Shown here piece by piece: positions 6,375 through 16,614 of a stretch of DNA of 64,000 nt; the stretch's first letter is position 1, and each line of letters opens with the position of its first letter. A program made the translations under genes and the position numbers. Under the pieces are notes generated by a model. The model saw only the letters and a list, made by a program, of their open reading frames with translations, was not told where the DNA came from and made no database searches. The DNA comes from Burkholderiaceae bacterium (lineage in GTDB: Bacteria; Pseudomonadota; Gammaproteobacteria; Burkholderiales; Burkholderiaceae_D): NCBI GenBank assembly GCA_031291325.1, contig JARLJG010000066.1:28208-92207 (forward strand), in the 5' to 3' direction.

Positions 6375-8504
6375 ATGACCATTGATATGAGTCAGTTCTT
6401 TCAGGTGTTTTTCGATGAAACCGAAGAACTGCTCGCCGAAATGGAAAAATTGCTTTTGGCGATCGACGTGTCGTCTCCCGACTCGGAAGACCTGAACGCG
6501 ATTTTTCGTGCCGCCCATTCGATCAAGGGGGGCGCTGCGACGTTTGGCCTGACCGATTTGACCGATGTGACGCATGTGCTGGAAAACCTGCTGGACCGCA
6601 TACGCAAAGGCGAGATGGCGCTCACCAGCGAGCATGTCGACGCATTCTTGGTGGCGAAGGACATCTTGAAAATGCAATTGGATGGACATCGATTGCATAC
6701 CGATGTCGATCAGGAAGCGGTTGCCGATGTGCGGATGATGCTGCAGGCGCTGTCGCAAGGCGCCGTGCCGGCCGCGCCGCCGGCGGCTCCCCTGGAAGTT
6801 GCGCACGCCAAGAACCAGGATGCCGATGAGCACTTTGCGCATGCCAAGCGCTGTTTTCGAATCGACATGCCGGAAATCAGCGAGCGCGATGTCAAGGCGC
6901 TGGCCGCTGAGTTGGGCTTGCTGGGTAAATTGACCGTTACCATTCTCGACAACAAGCACGAAGTCTTTACGCTGGCCACCGACGAGAGCGCCGACGATAT
7001 TATTGCCATCTGCTCGTTCATCCTCGATCCGAGCGATTTGATAATTACCGAAGAGACGCCGCCCGTCGGTGTCGCTGCCACCGCTCCCGCGGCACCCACT
7101 GCGGAGCAGGCGAAGATCGAAGAGGAGCAGGGTTATGGCTTCTTCGAGCCGCTGGAAGATTTGCGCGCCTCGATTGCGCAAGACGCGCCGACAGCGGCCG
7201 AGCCCGCCAAGGCCGCCGAGGCGCCGCCCGAACCGCCGCATGAAGTTGCTGCGCCGGCGGACAAGAAAAATCCCGGGCGGCGCGAATCCGATCGCCACCC
7301 TGCGACCAATCAGGAAACGTCGTCGATCCGGGTCGGTATCGAAAAGGTCGACCAACTGATCAACCTGGTCGGCGAACTGGTCATTACGCAGGCAATGATC
7401 GAGCAGCGCACCGATTCTCTCGATCCGATGCTGCATGAAAGATTGCTCAACAGTGTCAGCCAACTGACCCGCAACACGCGCGATTTGCAGGAAGCGGTGA
7501 TGTCGATCCGCATGATGCCGATGGACTACGTGTTCTCGCGCTTTCCGCGCATGGTGCGCGATTTGGCAGGCAAACTCGGCAAGAAGGTCGAATTCATTAC
7601 GCATGGCGCGGCGACCGAACTGGACAAGGGCTTGATCGAGCGCATCGTCGATCCGTTGACGCATCTGGTGCGCAACAGCATCGACCACGGGATCGAAATC
7701 CCCAGTGTCAGGGCGGCTGCCGGCAAGAGCGAAACCGGACGCCTGTCGTTGTCGGCCGGTCACCAGGGCGGCAATATCGTTATCGAAGTCAGCGACGATG
7801 GCGGCGGTCTCAATCGCGAGCGCATTTTGGCAAAAGCCAAAGAGAACGGCTTGCCGGTCGCCGACAACATGCCTGATGCCGACATTTGGCAACTCATCTT
7901 TGCGCCCGGATTTTCGACTGCCGAAATCGTCACCGACGTGTCGGGGCGCGGGGTCGGCATGGACGTCGTCAAGCGCAATATCGGTGCGATGGGCGGTGTG
8001 GTCGATATCCGTTCGGCCAAGGGCTTCGGGACCACCATTTCGATTTCGCTGCCGTTGACGTTGGCGATCCTCGATGGCATGTCGATCAAGGTCGGCGAAG
8101 AAGTCTATATCCTGCCGCTGGGCTATGTGGTCGAATCGCTGCAACCGGATCCGATCGACGTCAAGGAAATCAGCGGGCAAGGGCGAGTGGTCAAGGTGCG
8201 CGGGGAATATCTGCCGCTGATACCGCTATACCAGGTGTTTGGCATCGCCCCGACGTTCACCGATCCGTCCGAAGGGATCGTCGTGATCCTCGAATCCGAT
8301 GGCCGCAAGGCAGCCTTGTTTGTCGACGATCTGGTCGGCCAGCAGCAGGTGGTGGTGAAAAATCTGGAATCGAATTACCGCAAGGTGGCGGGGATTTCCG
8401 GGGCGACGATACTCGGAGATGGCGGGGTTTCGCTGATTATCGATGTTGCCGCGTTATTGAGATCGAGCCGCCAATTGAACGACGAAGCCATTTTTTCCCG
8501 ATAA
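6375..8504 (+). CDS. cheA: Chemotaxis sensor histidine kinase CheA
   Basis: A 709-residue CheA with all expected parts in order. The HPt domain has phosphorylated His48 in FRAAHSIKGGAATFG. A CheY/CheB-binding domain lies around residues 155-220. An Ala/Pro/Glu-rich linker, the dimerisation helices, an HATPase domain (VRNSIDHGIE, DDGGGLNRERI, GRGVGMDVV) and a C-terminal CheW-like domain follow. It autophosphorylates in receptor arrays and passes phosphate to CheY and CheB. It is followed after 9 bp by cheW. A long antisense ORF (6369-8180) is a codon-bias shadow. Confidence 0.97.
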   Translation: MTIDMSQFFQVFFDETEELLAEMEKLLLAIDVSSPDSEDLNAIFRAAHSIKGGAATFGLTDLTDVTHVLENLLDRIRKGEMALTSEHVDAFLVAKDILKMQLDGHRLHTDVDQEAVADVRMMLQALSQGAVPAAPPAAPLEVAHAKNQDADEHFAHAKRCFRIDMPEISERDVKALAAELGLLGKLTVTILDNKHEVFTLATDESADDIIAICSFILDPSDLIITEETPPVGVAATAPAAPTAEQAKIEEEQGYGFFEPLEDLRASIAQDAPTAAEPAKAAEAPPEPPHEVAAPADKKNPGRRESDRHPATNQETSSIRVGIEKVDQLINLVGELVITQAMIEQRTDSLDPMLHERLLNSVSQLTRNTRDLQEAVMSIRMMPMDYVFSRFPRMVRDLAGKLGKKVEFITHGAATELDKGLIERIVDPLTHLVRNSIDHGIEIPSVRAAAGKSETGRLSLSAGHQGGNIVIEVSDDGGGLNRERILAKAKENGLPVADNMPDADIWQLIFAPGFSTAEIVTDVSGRGVGMDVVKRNIGAMGGVVDIRSAKGFGTTISISLPLTLAILDGMSIKVGEEVYILPLGYVVESLQPDPIDVKEISGQGRVVKVRGEYLPLIPLYQVFGIAPTFTDPSEGIVVILESDGRKAALFVDDLVGQQQVVVKNLESNYRKVAGISGATILGDGGVSLIIDVAALLRSSRQLNDEAIFSR

Positions 8505-8513
8505 GGATCGATC

Positions 8514-9020
8514 ATGTCAACAAGTATGAGCAGCAATGCCGCCGGCGGCGGCAAGCCGGGCGGCGAAGTCGCGGGACAGGAATATCTCGCTTTCACCTTG
8601 GGCAAGGAGGAATATGGTCTCGATATTCTGAAGGTGCAGGAGATTCGCGGCTACGAAACCGTCACCCGGGTCGCCAATGCGCCGGAATTCGTCAAGGGCG
8701 TCGTCAATTTGCGCGGCATTATTGTTCCGATTGTCGACATGCGCATCAAATTCAATCTCGGCGAACCAACCTATGACCAGTTTACCGTGGTCATCATTCT
8801 CAACATCGGCGGCCGCGTGGTCGGGATGGTGGTCGATAGCGTCTCCGACGTGATTACATTGACGCCCGAACAGGTCAAGCCGGCGCCGGATATGGGCGTC
8901 TTGAACAGTAATTATCTGATCGGTCTCGGCACGCTGGACGAACGGATGCTGATTTTGATCGACATCGATCGCTTGATGTCGAGTAGCGACATGGGTTTGA
9001 TCGAGCAAGTTGCTGCATAG
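8514..9020 (+). CDS. cheW: Chemotaxis coupling protein CheW
   Basis: CheW links CheA to the receptors. After a Gly/Ser-rich N-terminal extension of about 22 residues, the 168-residue protein has the standard fold with [32 protein letters not shown] and a closing [17 protein letters not shown]. These are near-consensus CheW features. It is coupled to cheA and followed by the MCP, so the three form one signalling core. No unusual features were seen. Confidence 0.96.
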   Translation: MSTSMSSNAAGGGKPGGEVAGQEYLAFTLGKEEYGLDILKVQEIRGYETVTRVANAPEFVKGVVNLRGIIVPIVDMRIKFNLGEPTYDQFTVVIILNIGGRVVGMVVDSVSDVITLTPEQVKPAPDMGVLNSNYLIGLGTLDERMLILIDIDRLMSSSDMGLIEQVAA

Positions 9021-9159
9021 CTGCATCGGCGCCTGGGTGCATAGACGCGGCACGGACTGCGAAGCCAATACCAGGCGTCGCAATGAATGGGGAAATGGCC
9101 AATCGAGCGGACGAGGTGACAATGTCCGACTGGCTTTTACGCTTGAATGAGGGGGGACT

Positions 9160-10893
9160 ATGGATCTAAGGAGCCTGCGCATCGGCGCCCGATTGGGGAT
9201 TGGTTTTGGCATTGTTCTTGCCGTTTTGGTCATGGTATTGGTGGGCAGTAATTTTCTCAACACGAAAAATCGGGATAAATTGATATCCGGGCTTAGCACA
9301 GCCAATAGCAAGGTGTTGTTGGCAACCAAGATGAAAGCGGCCTTGTTGGAAGGCGGCATTTCGATGCGCAATATCGGCATTCAATCCGATGTCTCCGCAA
9401 TGCAGCAGGAAGAAGCGAAGGTCAAGGAACAGCAAAAGGAGTATGGCCAGGCGCGCGACAATTTGACCGCAGCCGGCTTGAACGAGGCTGAAAACAAGAT
9501 CGTTGCCGAAATCAACGGCATCGACGGCGAAATCGCAAAGCCGTTCAAGGAAGCGTTGGCGCAGGCCCTGGCCTTCAATGGCGAGGGCGCCGCCAAGCTC
9601 ATTGCGGAAAAAATCGACCCGCTCAACCGGCAAGCCTTGCAGGGGATCGACAAACTGATCGATCTCGAACAGGCCGCCGGCAAGCAAGTCGAAGCAGACG
9701 TGGTGGCTGGCGCCAAGAGAGATACGCTGATTTTATTTATTATTGGCGCCGTCACGCTGGCGGCCGGCATCGTTTTTTCGTGGCGTCTGGCGCTGAGCAT
9801 CATCAAGCCCTTGCACAGCGCGGTGGAAGTTGCACAGCGCGTGGCCGGCGGTCAGCTGGCGTCCAAGGTGGAGGTGGTCGGCAAGGACGAAGTCAGCGAT
9901 TTGATGCGGGCGTTGAAGGAGATGGACTCCAGCTTGTGTCGGATCGTCGGCGAAGTCCGCCAGGGAACCGACGCCATTTCGACCGCTTCGGCGCAGATCG
10001 CCTCGGGCAACGCGGACTTGTCGTCGCGCACCGAATCGCAAGCCAGTTCGCTCGAGGAAACGGCATCGTCGATGGAAGAATTGACGGAAACAGTGCGGCA
10101 AAATGCGGAAAATGCGCGCCAGGCCAATCAATTGGTGGTGTCCGCGTCCGAGTTTGCGGTCAAGGGCGGTCAAGTGGTCGGACAAGTCGTCACCACCATG
10201 GGCTCGATCAAGGATAGCTCGCGCAAGATTGTCGACATCATCGGCGTCATCGATGGCATCGCGTTCCAGACCAACATCCTGGCACTGAACGCTGCGGTCG
10301 AAGCGGCGCGCGCCGGCGAGCAGGGGCGTGGCTTCGCCGTGGTGGCGGCGGAGGTGCGCAATCTGGCACAGCGCTCAGCCGGTGCGGCCAAGGAAATCAA
10401 GACACTGATCGGCGATTCGGTCGAGAAAGTCGAGGTTGGCAGCAAATTGGTGGATGAAGCCGGCAAGACGATGGACGAAGTGGTGACTTCGGTCAAGCAT
10501 GTGGCCGACATCATGAGCGAAATTACGGCTGCCAGCCAGGAACAGAGCGCCGGCATCGGCGAGGTGAACCAGGCGATTGCGCAGATGGACGAAATGACGC
10601 AGCAAAATGCCGCGTTGGTGGAGCAGGCGGCCGCCGCCGCCGAAAGCATGCAAGAGCAGGCGGCAATGCTGGCCGAGGCGGTATCGGTATTCAAACAGGG
10701 CGAGCAGGATGCCGTTGTCCGCGATCGCCTGCCGGTCGCTGCAGCGCCGCAACGTGCAGCGCCGCCACGCGCGACGCCGCTTGCGCCAGCCAAATCCGGT
10801 GCGGTCGCTGTGCGCAGCAAGCCAGTTCCGCGAAAGCCGGCGGCAGCTCCGGCGGCGGCGGGCGGCGGCAACGACGAGTGGGAAGAGTTTTAG
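9160..10893 (+). CDS. Methyl-accepting chemotaxis protein (Tsr/Tar-like)
   Basis: A 577-residue transmembrane receptor. A first membrane helix lies at about residues 12-34. A four-helix-bundle periplasmic domain of about 150 residues and a second helix ([19 protein letters not shown]) follow, then a HAMP domain and a long coiled-coil cytoplasmic domain. The hairpin tip ([20 protein letters not shown]) is the CheA/CheW contact and is nearly invariant. The C-terminus ends EWEEF after a Pro/Ala-rich linker, resembling the CheR/CheB tether pentapeptide. The ligand cannot be read from sequence. It is the only receptor gene in the window. Confidence 0.95.
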   Translation: MDLRSLRIGARLGIGFGIVLAVLVMVLVGSNFLNTKNRDKLISGLSTANSKVLLATKMKAALLEGGISMRNIGIQSDVSAMQQEEAKVKEQQKEYGQARDNLTAAGLNEAENKIVAEINGIDGEIAKPFKEALAQALAFNGEGAAKLIAEKIDPLNRQALQGIDKLIDLEQAAGKQVEADVVAGAKRDTLILFIIGAVTLAAGIVFSWRLALSIIKPLHSAVEVAQRVAGGQLASKVEVVGKDEVSDLMRALKEMDSSLCRIVGEVRQGTDAISTASAQIASGNADLSSRTESQASSLEETASSMEELTETVRQNAENARQANQLVVSASEFAVKGGQVVGQVVTTMGSIKDSSRKIVDIIGVIDGIAFQTNILALNAAVEAARAGEQGRGFAVVAAEVRNLAQRSAGAAKEIKTLIGDSVEKVEVGSKLVDEAGKTMDEVVTSVKHVADIMSEITAASQEQSAGIGEVNQAIAQMDEMTQQNAALVEQAAAAAESMQEQAAMLAEAVSVFKQGEQDAVVRDRLPVAAAPQRAAPPRATPLAPAKSGAVAVRSKPVPRKPAAAPAAAGGGNDEWEEF

Positions 10894-10949
10894 AATCAAA
10901 AGGGCCAAGGCGGAATGGCACTTGCTTGAGCGCAAAGCGACTGAAATTC

Positions 10950-11032
10950 CGTCGTTTCCGCGCCGGCGGGAATCCATGCGACGCTTGGTCGGGCACCGAC
11001 TTATGGATCCCCGCTTGCGCGGGGGCGGCGGT
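10950..11032. repeat. Degenerate REP-type palindrome between MCP gene and cheR
   Basis: Left arm CGTCGTTTCCGCGCCGGCGG...AATCCATG and right arm TATGGATCCCCGC...GGGGGCGGCGG pair imperfectly. The layout is the same as the perfect copy at 16322-16411 (TTCCCGCGAAGGCGGGAATCCA). This looks like a decayed member of that family. It lies in the otherwise empty 218-bp gap before cheR. Confidence 0.6.
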
Positions 11033-11111
11033 GGAATTACGGCGGTGGAACTGAGGAATTTCAAATAGTGTCGGGCCAAGGTGCGGAAAATGTCACGGAA
11101 AGAATCGCTGC

Positions 11112-11990
11112 ATGACACAAACAAGGCAAAATAGGTCGGACTCAGGCAGGGAGTTTGAGTTCACCGCAGGGGACTTCGAGCGGGTGCGCAATTTGATTTA
11201 CAAGCGTGCCGGGATCGCCCTTGCCGAAAGCAAACAGGAGATGGTTTACAGCCGCCTGGCGCGCCGGCTGCGGGCCACCGGCATCACTTCTTTCGTGCGT
11301 TATCTCGACGATTTGGAGCGCGGCGCAAACGATAGCGAGTGGGAAGCCTTTACGAATGCGCTGACCACCAACCTGACCTCGTTTTTTCGCGAGGAACACC
11401 ATTTCCCGATCCTGGCGGAACACGTCGCCAAATTGAAAGGGCCGGTCGAAATCTGGTGTTCCGCCAGTTCCACCGGCGAGGAGCCGTATTCGATCGCGAT
11501 CACCTTGTGCGAAGCTTTCGGCACGCTGACGCCTCCCGCGCATATCATTGCCACCGATATCGATACGAATGTCTTGAATACGGCGGCAAACGGCGTCTAC
11601 CCGATCGATCGGCTGGGGAAAATGTCGGCAGAACGCGCCAAGCGTTTTTTCCTCAAGGGCAAGGGGGAGCAAGCGGGCCTGGTGCGTGTGCGCCCGGAGT
11701 TGCGCAAGATGATCACATTCCAGCAACTCAATTTGCTGGCCGATCATTGGCCGGTCAGCGGCCCGTTCGACGTGATTTTTTGCCGCAACGTGATGATTTA
11801 TTTCGATAAGCCGACCCAGGGCAAGATACTGTCGAGATTTGCCCCGTTAATGAAGCCGGACGGACTCCTGTTTGCCGGTCATTCTGAAAACTTCCTCTAC
11901 GTCACTGATGCCTTCAAGCTGCGCGGAAAGACAGTGTACGAATTGGATCCGCAAGGGAAGGCACGAGCGTTGCCGACCCGTCAGACGTGA
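11112..11990 (+). CDS. cheR: Chemotaxis receptor methyltransferase CheR
   Basis: CheR methylates glutamates on MCPs using SAM. The 292-residue protein has the N-terminal helical domain ([19 protein letters not shown]), the SAM-binding motif [14 protein letters not shown] and the NVMIYFD strand typical of the family. It lies after the MCP and before cheD and cheB, completing an adaptation module. The MCP's EWEEF tail is a likely docking site. The cheD start is 10 bp beyond its stop codon. Confidence 0.96.
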   Translation: MTQTRQNRSDSGREFEFTAGDFERVRNLIYKRAGIALAESKQEMVYSRLARRLRATGITSFVRYLDDLERGANDSEWEAFTNALTTNLTSFFREEHHFPILAEHVAKLKGPVEIWCSASSTGEEPYSIAITLCEAFGTLTPPAHIIATDIDTNVLNTAANGVYPIDRLGKMSAERAKRFFLKGKGEQAGLVRVRPELRKMITFQQLNLLADHWPVSGPFDVIFCRNVMIYFDKPTQGKILSRFAPLMKPDGLLFAGHSENFLYVTDAFKLRGKTVYELDPQGKARALPTRQT

Positions 11991-12000
11991 GACCAACCCC

Positions 12001-12609
12001 ATGAGCCAATTTCTTCCAGAACAATTTGCCACGAATGTCTATTACGACCGGACATTCGATCGCGACGCAGCGAAGATTTTGCCTGGCGAGTATTATTTCA
12101 CCGGCAAGGACATGTTGATCGTCACGGTACTGGGTTCCTGCGTCGCCGCTTGCATACGGGATCGCGTCTCGGGGGTGGGCGGGATGAATCATTTCATGTT
12201 GCCCGACGGCGGGGGGGATGCAGACAGCCCGGTGTCGGCCTCGATGCGGTACGGCACCTACGCGATGGAAGTGTTGATCAACGATGTGCTCAAGGCCGGG
12301 GCCAGGCGCGAAAATCTTGAAGCCAAGGTGTTCGGCGGCGGTAATGTGTTGCGCGGCTTTATCGCGATCAACGTCGGCGAGCGCAATGCGCAATTCGTGC
12401 GCGACTACCTGCGGGCGGAAAATATACGGATCGTCGCCGAGGACTTGAACGATATTCACCCGCGCAAGGTTTACTTTTTCCCGCGAACCGGTAAAGTATT
12501 GGTCAAGAAGTTGAAACAAATGAATAACAACACGTTGGTCAACCGCGAGCAGGATTATGCGAGCCGGTTGCAGACCAGCAAGGTCAGTGGCGATGTCGAG
12601 CTGTTTTAA
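12001..12609 (+). CDS. cheD: Chemoreceptor glutamine deamidase CheD
   Basis: CheD deamidates receptor glutamines. The track ORF starts at 11872 inside cheR. The ATG at 12001 gives the normal N-terminus (MSQFLPEQF) and is chosen here, giving 202 residues. The catalytic Cys is in [12 protein letters not shown], the His in GGMNHFMLP and the Thr in [15 protein letters not shown] is also conserved. The C-terminus SGDVELF almost repeats that of the CheZ-like protein encoded at 5327, which hints at a shared binding partner. Confidence 0.95.
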   Translation: MSQFLPEQFATNVYYDRTFDRDAAKILPGEYYFTGKDMLIVTVLGSCVAACIRDRVSGVGGMNHFMLPDGGGDADSPVSASMRYGTYAMEVLINDVLKAGARRENLEAKVFGGGNVLRGFIAINVGERNAQFVRDYLRAENIRIVAEDLNDIHPRKVYFFPRTGKVLVKKLKQMNNNTLVNREQDYASRLQTSKVSGDVELF

Positions 12610-12756
12610 GCCGTGGCGCGGATTCTGCGCACCGCAGCGCGACCTCGAAACGGCCTTGGCGCCATGCGCTGGGCGGTTTTTTCCCAACCTGCGGGCAAGC
12701 TTGTGTTGCGCTCTAATCGTGTCGGGGTATAGGGCGAGTCCCGGAAAGCATGTGGA

Positions 12757-13827
12757 ATGAAAATCAAGGTTTTGATTGTTGACGATTCGGCGCTCATTCG
12801 CAGCGTCATGAGCGAAATCGTGCGAAGTCAACCCGACATGGAAGTCGTCGGCGTGGCGCCCGATCCGCTGGTGGCGCGGGAATTGATCAAGCAGACCAAT
12901 CCGGACGTCTTGACGCTGGATGTCGAAATGCCCAAGATGGACGGTCTCGATTTTCTCGAAAAATTGATGCGTCTGCGGCCGATGCCGGTGTTGATGGTGT
13001 CGTCCTTGACCGAGCGCGGCTCCGAGATCACGTTGCGGGCGCTGGAATTGGGGGCGGTCGATTTTGTGACCAAGCCAAAGATATCGATTCAAAGCGGGAT
13101 GCGCGAGTATACGGAACTGATCGCCGAGAAGATTCGCGCTGCCGCCAAGGCGCGCGTCAAGCCGCGTCAGATCGCGCCTGCCGATGCCGGTCAGAACGGC
13201 GCGTTGCCGCTCATTCGCAATCCGCTGACCAGCAGCGAAAAATTGATCATCGTCGGCGCGTCGACCGGCGGCACCGAGGCGATCAAGGATTTCCTGATGC
13301 AGATGCCGTCCGACTGCCCCGGAATTTTGATCACCCAGCATATGCCGGAGGGGTTCACGCGATCGTTTGCCAAGCGGCTCGATGGCATCTGCAAGATTTC
13401 GGTCAAAGAAGCGGAAAACGGCGAGCGTATCTTGCCGGGGCATGCTTTTATCGCTCCGGGCCATTCGCACCTTTTGTTGGCGCGCAGCGGCGCCAACTAT
13501 GTGACGCATCTGGACCAGGGGCCGCCGGTGAACCGCCATCGGCCATCGGTCGATGTCTTGTTCAATTCGGCAGCGGTTTGCGCCGGCAAGAACGCAGTGG
13601 GTGTTATTCTTACGGGAATGGGCAAGGATGGCGCACTCGGCATGCTGGAAATGAAAAAGGCCGGTGCTCATAATTTCGCCCAGGACGAGGCCAGCTGCGT
13701 CGTCTTCGGCATGCCGCGCGAGGCCATTGCAGTCGGCGCCACGCACGAGGTCGGGGCACTCAACGATTTGCCGGGCATGGTGTTGGCGTATCTGGCGGCC
13801 CACAGTAGTCGCGCATTGCGGGTGTAG
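12757..13827 (+). CDS. cheB: Chemotaxis methylesterase/response regulator CheB
   Basis: CheB removes receptor methyl groups when phosphorylated by CheA. The 356-residue protein has an N-terminal receiver domain (VDDSALIR, phosphoacceptor Asp in [15 protein letters not shown], Lys in VTKP) and a linker. The C-terminal esterase has its Ser in [10 protein letters not shown], His in ITQHMPEGF and Asp in [10 protein letters not shown]. It is separated from cheD by 147 bp that hold no clear feature. Both domains appear complete. Confidence 0.96.
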   Translation: MKIKVLIVDDSALIRSVMSEIVRSQPDMEVVGVAPDPLVARELIKQTNPDVLTLDVEMPKMDGLDFLEKLMRLRPMPVLMVSSLTERGSEITLRALELGAVDFVTKPKISIQSGMREYTELIAEKIRAAAKARVKPRQIAPADAGQNGALPLIRNPLTSSEKLIIVGASTGGTEAIKDFLMQMPSDCPGILITQHMPEGFTRSFAKRLDGICKISVKEAENGERILPGHAFIAPGHSHLLLARSGANYVTHLDQGPPVNRHRPSVDVLFNSAAVCAGKNAVGVILTGMGKDGALGMLEMKKAGAHNFAQDEASCVVFGMPREAIAVGATHEVGALNDLPGMVLAYLAAHSSRALRV

Positions 13828-13919
13828 AGGTGCATAATAGCGATAAATATGCCGCGCTCGGGTGTATCCCGGTCGCGCACAAGATTGATAACGGCTTTTA
13901 AGACGCATTGGAGCAATTC

Positions 13920-14318
13920 ATGGCTGGTCCGAATACTAAATTTCTGATTGTCGACGACTTTTCGACGATGCGTCGTATCGTGCGCAATCTTCTCAAGGAA
14001 TTGGGATACTCGAACGTGGATGAAGCCGAAGACGGGCAAATGGCGCTATCCAAATTGCGCAGCGAACCGTTCGATTTCGTCATCTCCGACTGGAATATGC
14101 CGGTCATGGATGGATTGGCGATGCTGCAAGCCATTCGCGCCGACGCCGCGCTGGCCAAGCTGCCGGTCCTGATGGTGACGGCCGAGGCCAAGAAGGAAAA
14201 CATCATCGCAGCGGCACAGGCTGGCGCCAGCGGCTATGTTGTCAAGCCATTCACGGCAGCAACACTCGACGAAAAATTGGCGAAGATATTTGAAAAGTTG
14301 GACAAAGTCGGAGCCTGA
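13920..14318 (+). CDS. cheY: Chemotaxis response regulator CheY (CheY2)
   Basis: This receiver protein closely resembles E. coli Che[34 protein letters not shown] with the phosphoacceptor Asp, [11 protein letters not shown] and [11 protein letters not shown]. It is therefore the regulator that binds the FliM switch. The track start (TTG at 13908) is replaced by the ATG at 13920 (MAGPNTKF), because GGAG lies at 13910-13913, a good distance upstream. That gives 132 residues. cheZ follows with only one base between the stop codon and its ATG. Confidence 0.96.
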   Translation: MAGPNTKFLIVDDFSTMRRIVRNLLKELGYSNVDEAEDGQMALSKLRSEPFDFVISDWNMPVMDGLAMLQAIRADAALAKLPVLMVTAEAKKENIIAAAQAGASGYVVKPFTAATLDEKLAKIFEKLDKVGA

Positions 14319-14319
14319 T

Positions 14320-14994
14320 ATGGAGATCGAACCTTCCAAACCGCAAGAAGCGGCACCCCAGCCGATCGATAGCGGTATGGAATCGAATGCGCAGAACGAA
14401 GTCTTGCTGCGGGTCGGCCAGATGACGCGGACTTTGCACGACAGTTTGCGCGGACTCGGTTTCGACAAATTGCTGGAAAGAGCGGCGCACGATATTCCCG
14501 ATGCGCGCGATCGTCTCGATTACGTCGCCAGGATGACCGAACAGGCGGCGCAACGCGTTCTCAACGCCACCGATGCGGCGGGACCGTTGCAAGACGAAAT
14601 CGATCATGGCGCCAACGCGTTGGGAAACAACTGGCAGGATTTGCTGACGTCGTCGTTTTCCGAGGCGCAATACCGGGCATTGGCCGAGAAGACCATCGTT
14701 TATCTGGGCCAGGCGCACCGCAATGCGAACGCGACCAAGCAGCAGTTGATGGAAATCATGATGGCGCAGGATTTTCAAGACCTGACTGGCCAGGTAATCA
14801 AAAAGGTGACGGAACTGGCGCATGGCATCGAGCAGCAATTGGTGCAATTGCTGATGGACTATGCACCGCCAGATATACGGCGCGACGCCGGCTCGGGTCT
14901 GTTGAATGGCCCGCAAATTAATCCCGAGGGAAATACTGAGGTAGTCTCCGATCAAGGACAAGTGGACGATTTGCTCGAAAGTCTGGGTTTTTGA
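14320..14994 (+). CDS. cheZ: CheY-P phosphatase CheZ
   Basis: CheZ speeds loss of phosphate from CheY. The ATG at 14320 (MEIEPSKPQE), with a GGAG just upstream, gives 224 residues; the longer track ORF runs back into cheY. The long helical hairpin carries MMAQDFQDLTGQVIKK, with D154 and Q158 at the catalytic positions. The C-terminal tail VDDLLESLGF matches the CheY-binding tail of E. coli CheZ almost exactly. It is tightly coupled to cheY2. Confidence 0.96.
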   Translation: MEIEPSKPQEAAPQPIDSGMESNAQNEVLLRVGQMTRTLHDSLRGLGFDKLLERAAHDIPDARDRLDYVARMTEQAAQRVLNATDAAGPLQDEIDHGANALGNNWQDLLTSSFSEAQYRALAEKTIVYLGQAHRNANATKQQLMEIMMAQDFQDLTGQVIKKVTELAHGIEQQLVQLLMDYAPPDIRRDAGSGLLNGPQINPEGNTEVVSDQGQVDDLLESLGF

Positions 14995-15068
14995 TCGAAA
15001 GCCGGCAACGCGTCTGTTGTCGGTCCTGTGTTCGTTGATTTTCCCTCTTAATCCGGTATTGAATTCCC

Positions 15069-16277
15069 ATGTTAGACACGAACTTTATTGTCCGCGAGCC
15101 TCTGCTGGATCCAAAACAAAAGGTCCTCGGTTATGAACTGAGTCTGCAAGCCGGCTCCGCCACTACGTTGAGCGCTTCGGATGGCGTCGACTTGGTCGAG
15201 TTTATTGCCAAGGAATTGAATCGCCAGGAAAGCGGCTGGATGCTGGAGGACAACCTGGTATTCCTGGACGCGTCGCCGACCTTGATCTTGAGCGAGGCAA
15301 TGGTCGCGTTGCCGCCGAAAAATGTCGTCTTGACCGTTCTGGCGTCGGATTTTTCCAACCCCGAGGTAGCGCAGGCGTTAAAGGCGATGCGCGCCGAAGG
15401 CTATGGCATTTCCTTGCGCGATGCCGACTTGAACGGTCACGACAAGGCTTTGCTGCCGCTGGTGACCCATATCGAAGTGGCTTTCGACCCGGAGCATCTC
15501 GCGGCGCAAGCCCGATTGTACGCGTCCTTGAAGCAAACTTCGCTGCGCATGGTGGCGCGCGGCATTCAAACCTGGGAAGCCTACGATTCTTGCGCTTCGC
15601 TTGGCCTGGACGCGTTTGTCGGCAATCTCTACATGACCACCAAGCCGGGCAGCCATCCGAAAGGCTTGAACCCGGCGCAGGCAATGATCTTGCAGTTGAT
15701 GGACATGGTGCGAAAAAATGCCGATGTGCGTCAATTGGAAGGCGTGTTGAAGCGCGATGCGGGTCTGTCGTATAAATTGTTGCGTTATATTAATTCTGCC
15801 GGCTTCGGACTCGGCGCCGAAATCCAATCGCTGCGCCATGCGGTGACCATGCTGGGCTATTCGCCGCTGTATCGCTGGCTCTCGGTGCTGATGGCAACCG
15901 CCGGCGGCGGCGGCTATTCGCCGGTGTTGATGCAAACTGCGGTGGTGCGCGGGCGCTTCGCCGAATTGCTGGGCAAAGGATTCATTCCCAAAGCGGAGCT
16001 GGAAAACCTGTTTGTGGCAGGGATGTTTTCACTTCTGGACCGCCTGCTGGGTATTCCGATGGACGAGGTATTGAGCAATATCCAATTGTCCGAGCCGGTG
16101 ACGCAAGCCTTGCTGACGCGCGAAGGGATGTACGGACCGTTTCTGGCATTGGCAGAATCTTGCGAAAAGAATAATGGAAAAATCGGAGAATTGGCCGATT
16201 CGCTGTTTATCAGCCCGGCTCAAGTCAACGAAGCGCATCTCGCTGCGCTCGCTTGGGCGCAGAACGTCAAGCATTGA
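15069..16277 (+). CDS. Degenerate EAL plus HDOD domain protein (YuxH-like)
   Basis: A 402-residue protein with two domains. Residues 1-200 have the layout of an EAL domain, but the catalytic ExL motif is replaced (GYELSLQ) and other metal ligands are not evident, so c-di-GMP hydrolysis is unlikely. Residues 205-400 form an HDOD domain (ILQLMDMVRKNADVRQLEGVLKRDAGLSYKLLRYINSA region). YuxH-like proteins are poorly understood signalling adaptors. It is the last gene of the che operon, before a strong terminator, so it may connect chemotaxis with c-di-GMP or another signal (inference). Confidence 0.85.
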   Translation: MLDTNFIVREPLLDPKQKVLGYELSLQAGSATTLSASDGVDLVEFIAKELNRQESGWMLEDNLVFLDASPTLILSEAMVALPPKNVVLTVLASDFSNPEVAQALKAMRAEGYGISLRDADLNGHDKALLPLVTHIEVAFDPEHLAAQARLYASLKQTSLRMVARGIQTWEAYDSCASLGLDAFVGNLYMTTKPGSHPKGLNPAQAMILQLMDMVRKNADVRQLEGVLKRDAGLSYKLLRYINSAGFGLGAEIQSLRHAVTMLGYSPLYRWLSVLMATAGGGGYSPVLMQTAVVRGRFAELLGKGFIPKAELENLFVAGMFSLLDRLLGIPMDEVLSNIQLSEPVTQALLTREGMYGPFLALAESCEKNNGKIGELADSLFISPAQVNEAHLAALAWAQNVKH

Positions 16278-16321
16278 GCGTGATTCAAACTGTGTTGGAA
16301 ATATCTACTAAATATGCAAAA

Positions 16322-16411
16322 CCTCCGTCTTTCCCGCGAAGGCGGGAATCCATAGGGCATCTGCTGCGTCTACCGGCCTATGGATTCCCGCCTTCGCGGG
16401 AAAGACGGAGG
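16322..16411. repeat. Perfect 35-bp inverted repeat (REP/REPIN-like)
   Basis: Arms CCTCCGTCTTTCCCGCGAAG... (16322-16356) and its exact reverse complement (16377-16411) flank a 20-bp loop. The core TTCCCGCGAAGGCGGGAATCCA resembles a repeat common in betaproteobacterial intergenic DNA. Perfect arms imply recent insertion or selection. It lies directly before the terminator; the remainder of the 337-bp gap to flhB (16440-16614) shows only a GGGAG ribosome-binding site near the flhB ATG. Confidence 0.9.
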
Positions 16412-16416
16412 GGTGC

Positions 16417-16439
16417 AAGGGGCCGTTCGGCCCCTTTTT
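16417..16439 (+). terminator. Rho-independent terminator ending the che operon
   Basis: AAGGGGCC-GTTC-GGCCCCTT followed by TTT: an 8-bp GC-rich stem, a tetraloop and a T run. It lies downstream of the EAL-HDOD gene and the 35-bp palindrome, in the rightward sense. It separates chemotaxis transcription from flhB. Confidence 0.85.
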
Positions 16440-16614
16440 CACGTCGGCGCGCCCATCGCATTCACCTTCCCTAGCGATGTTTCGGATTACCAACGAAAAA
16501 GCGGGCGGATTCCCTCCCTGTTCAGTCGATGAGCCATTGCGGTTCTGACCAATAATCGATCCCATGACCCGCCTTGCGTCCGTTTTGCAGGCAATGTGAT
16601 TTTGGGAGTCGGCG

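Noticed and set aside
6369-8180. 603-codon ORF antisense to cheA
   Set aside because: It covers a perfectly canonical CheA, has low-complexity His/Arg/Asp-rich content and no start signals. GC-rich codon bias creates such shadows.
11914-13908. 664-codon ORF antisense to cheD-cheB
   Set aside because: It spans two well-supported genes and the gap between them, with shadow-like composition and no recognisable domain.
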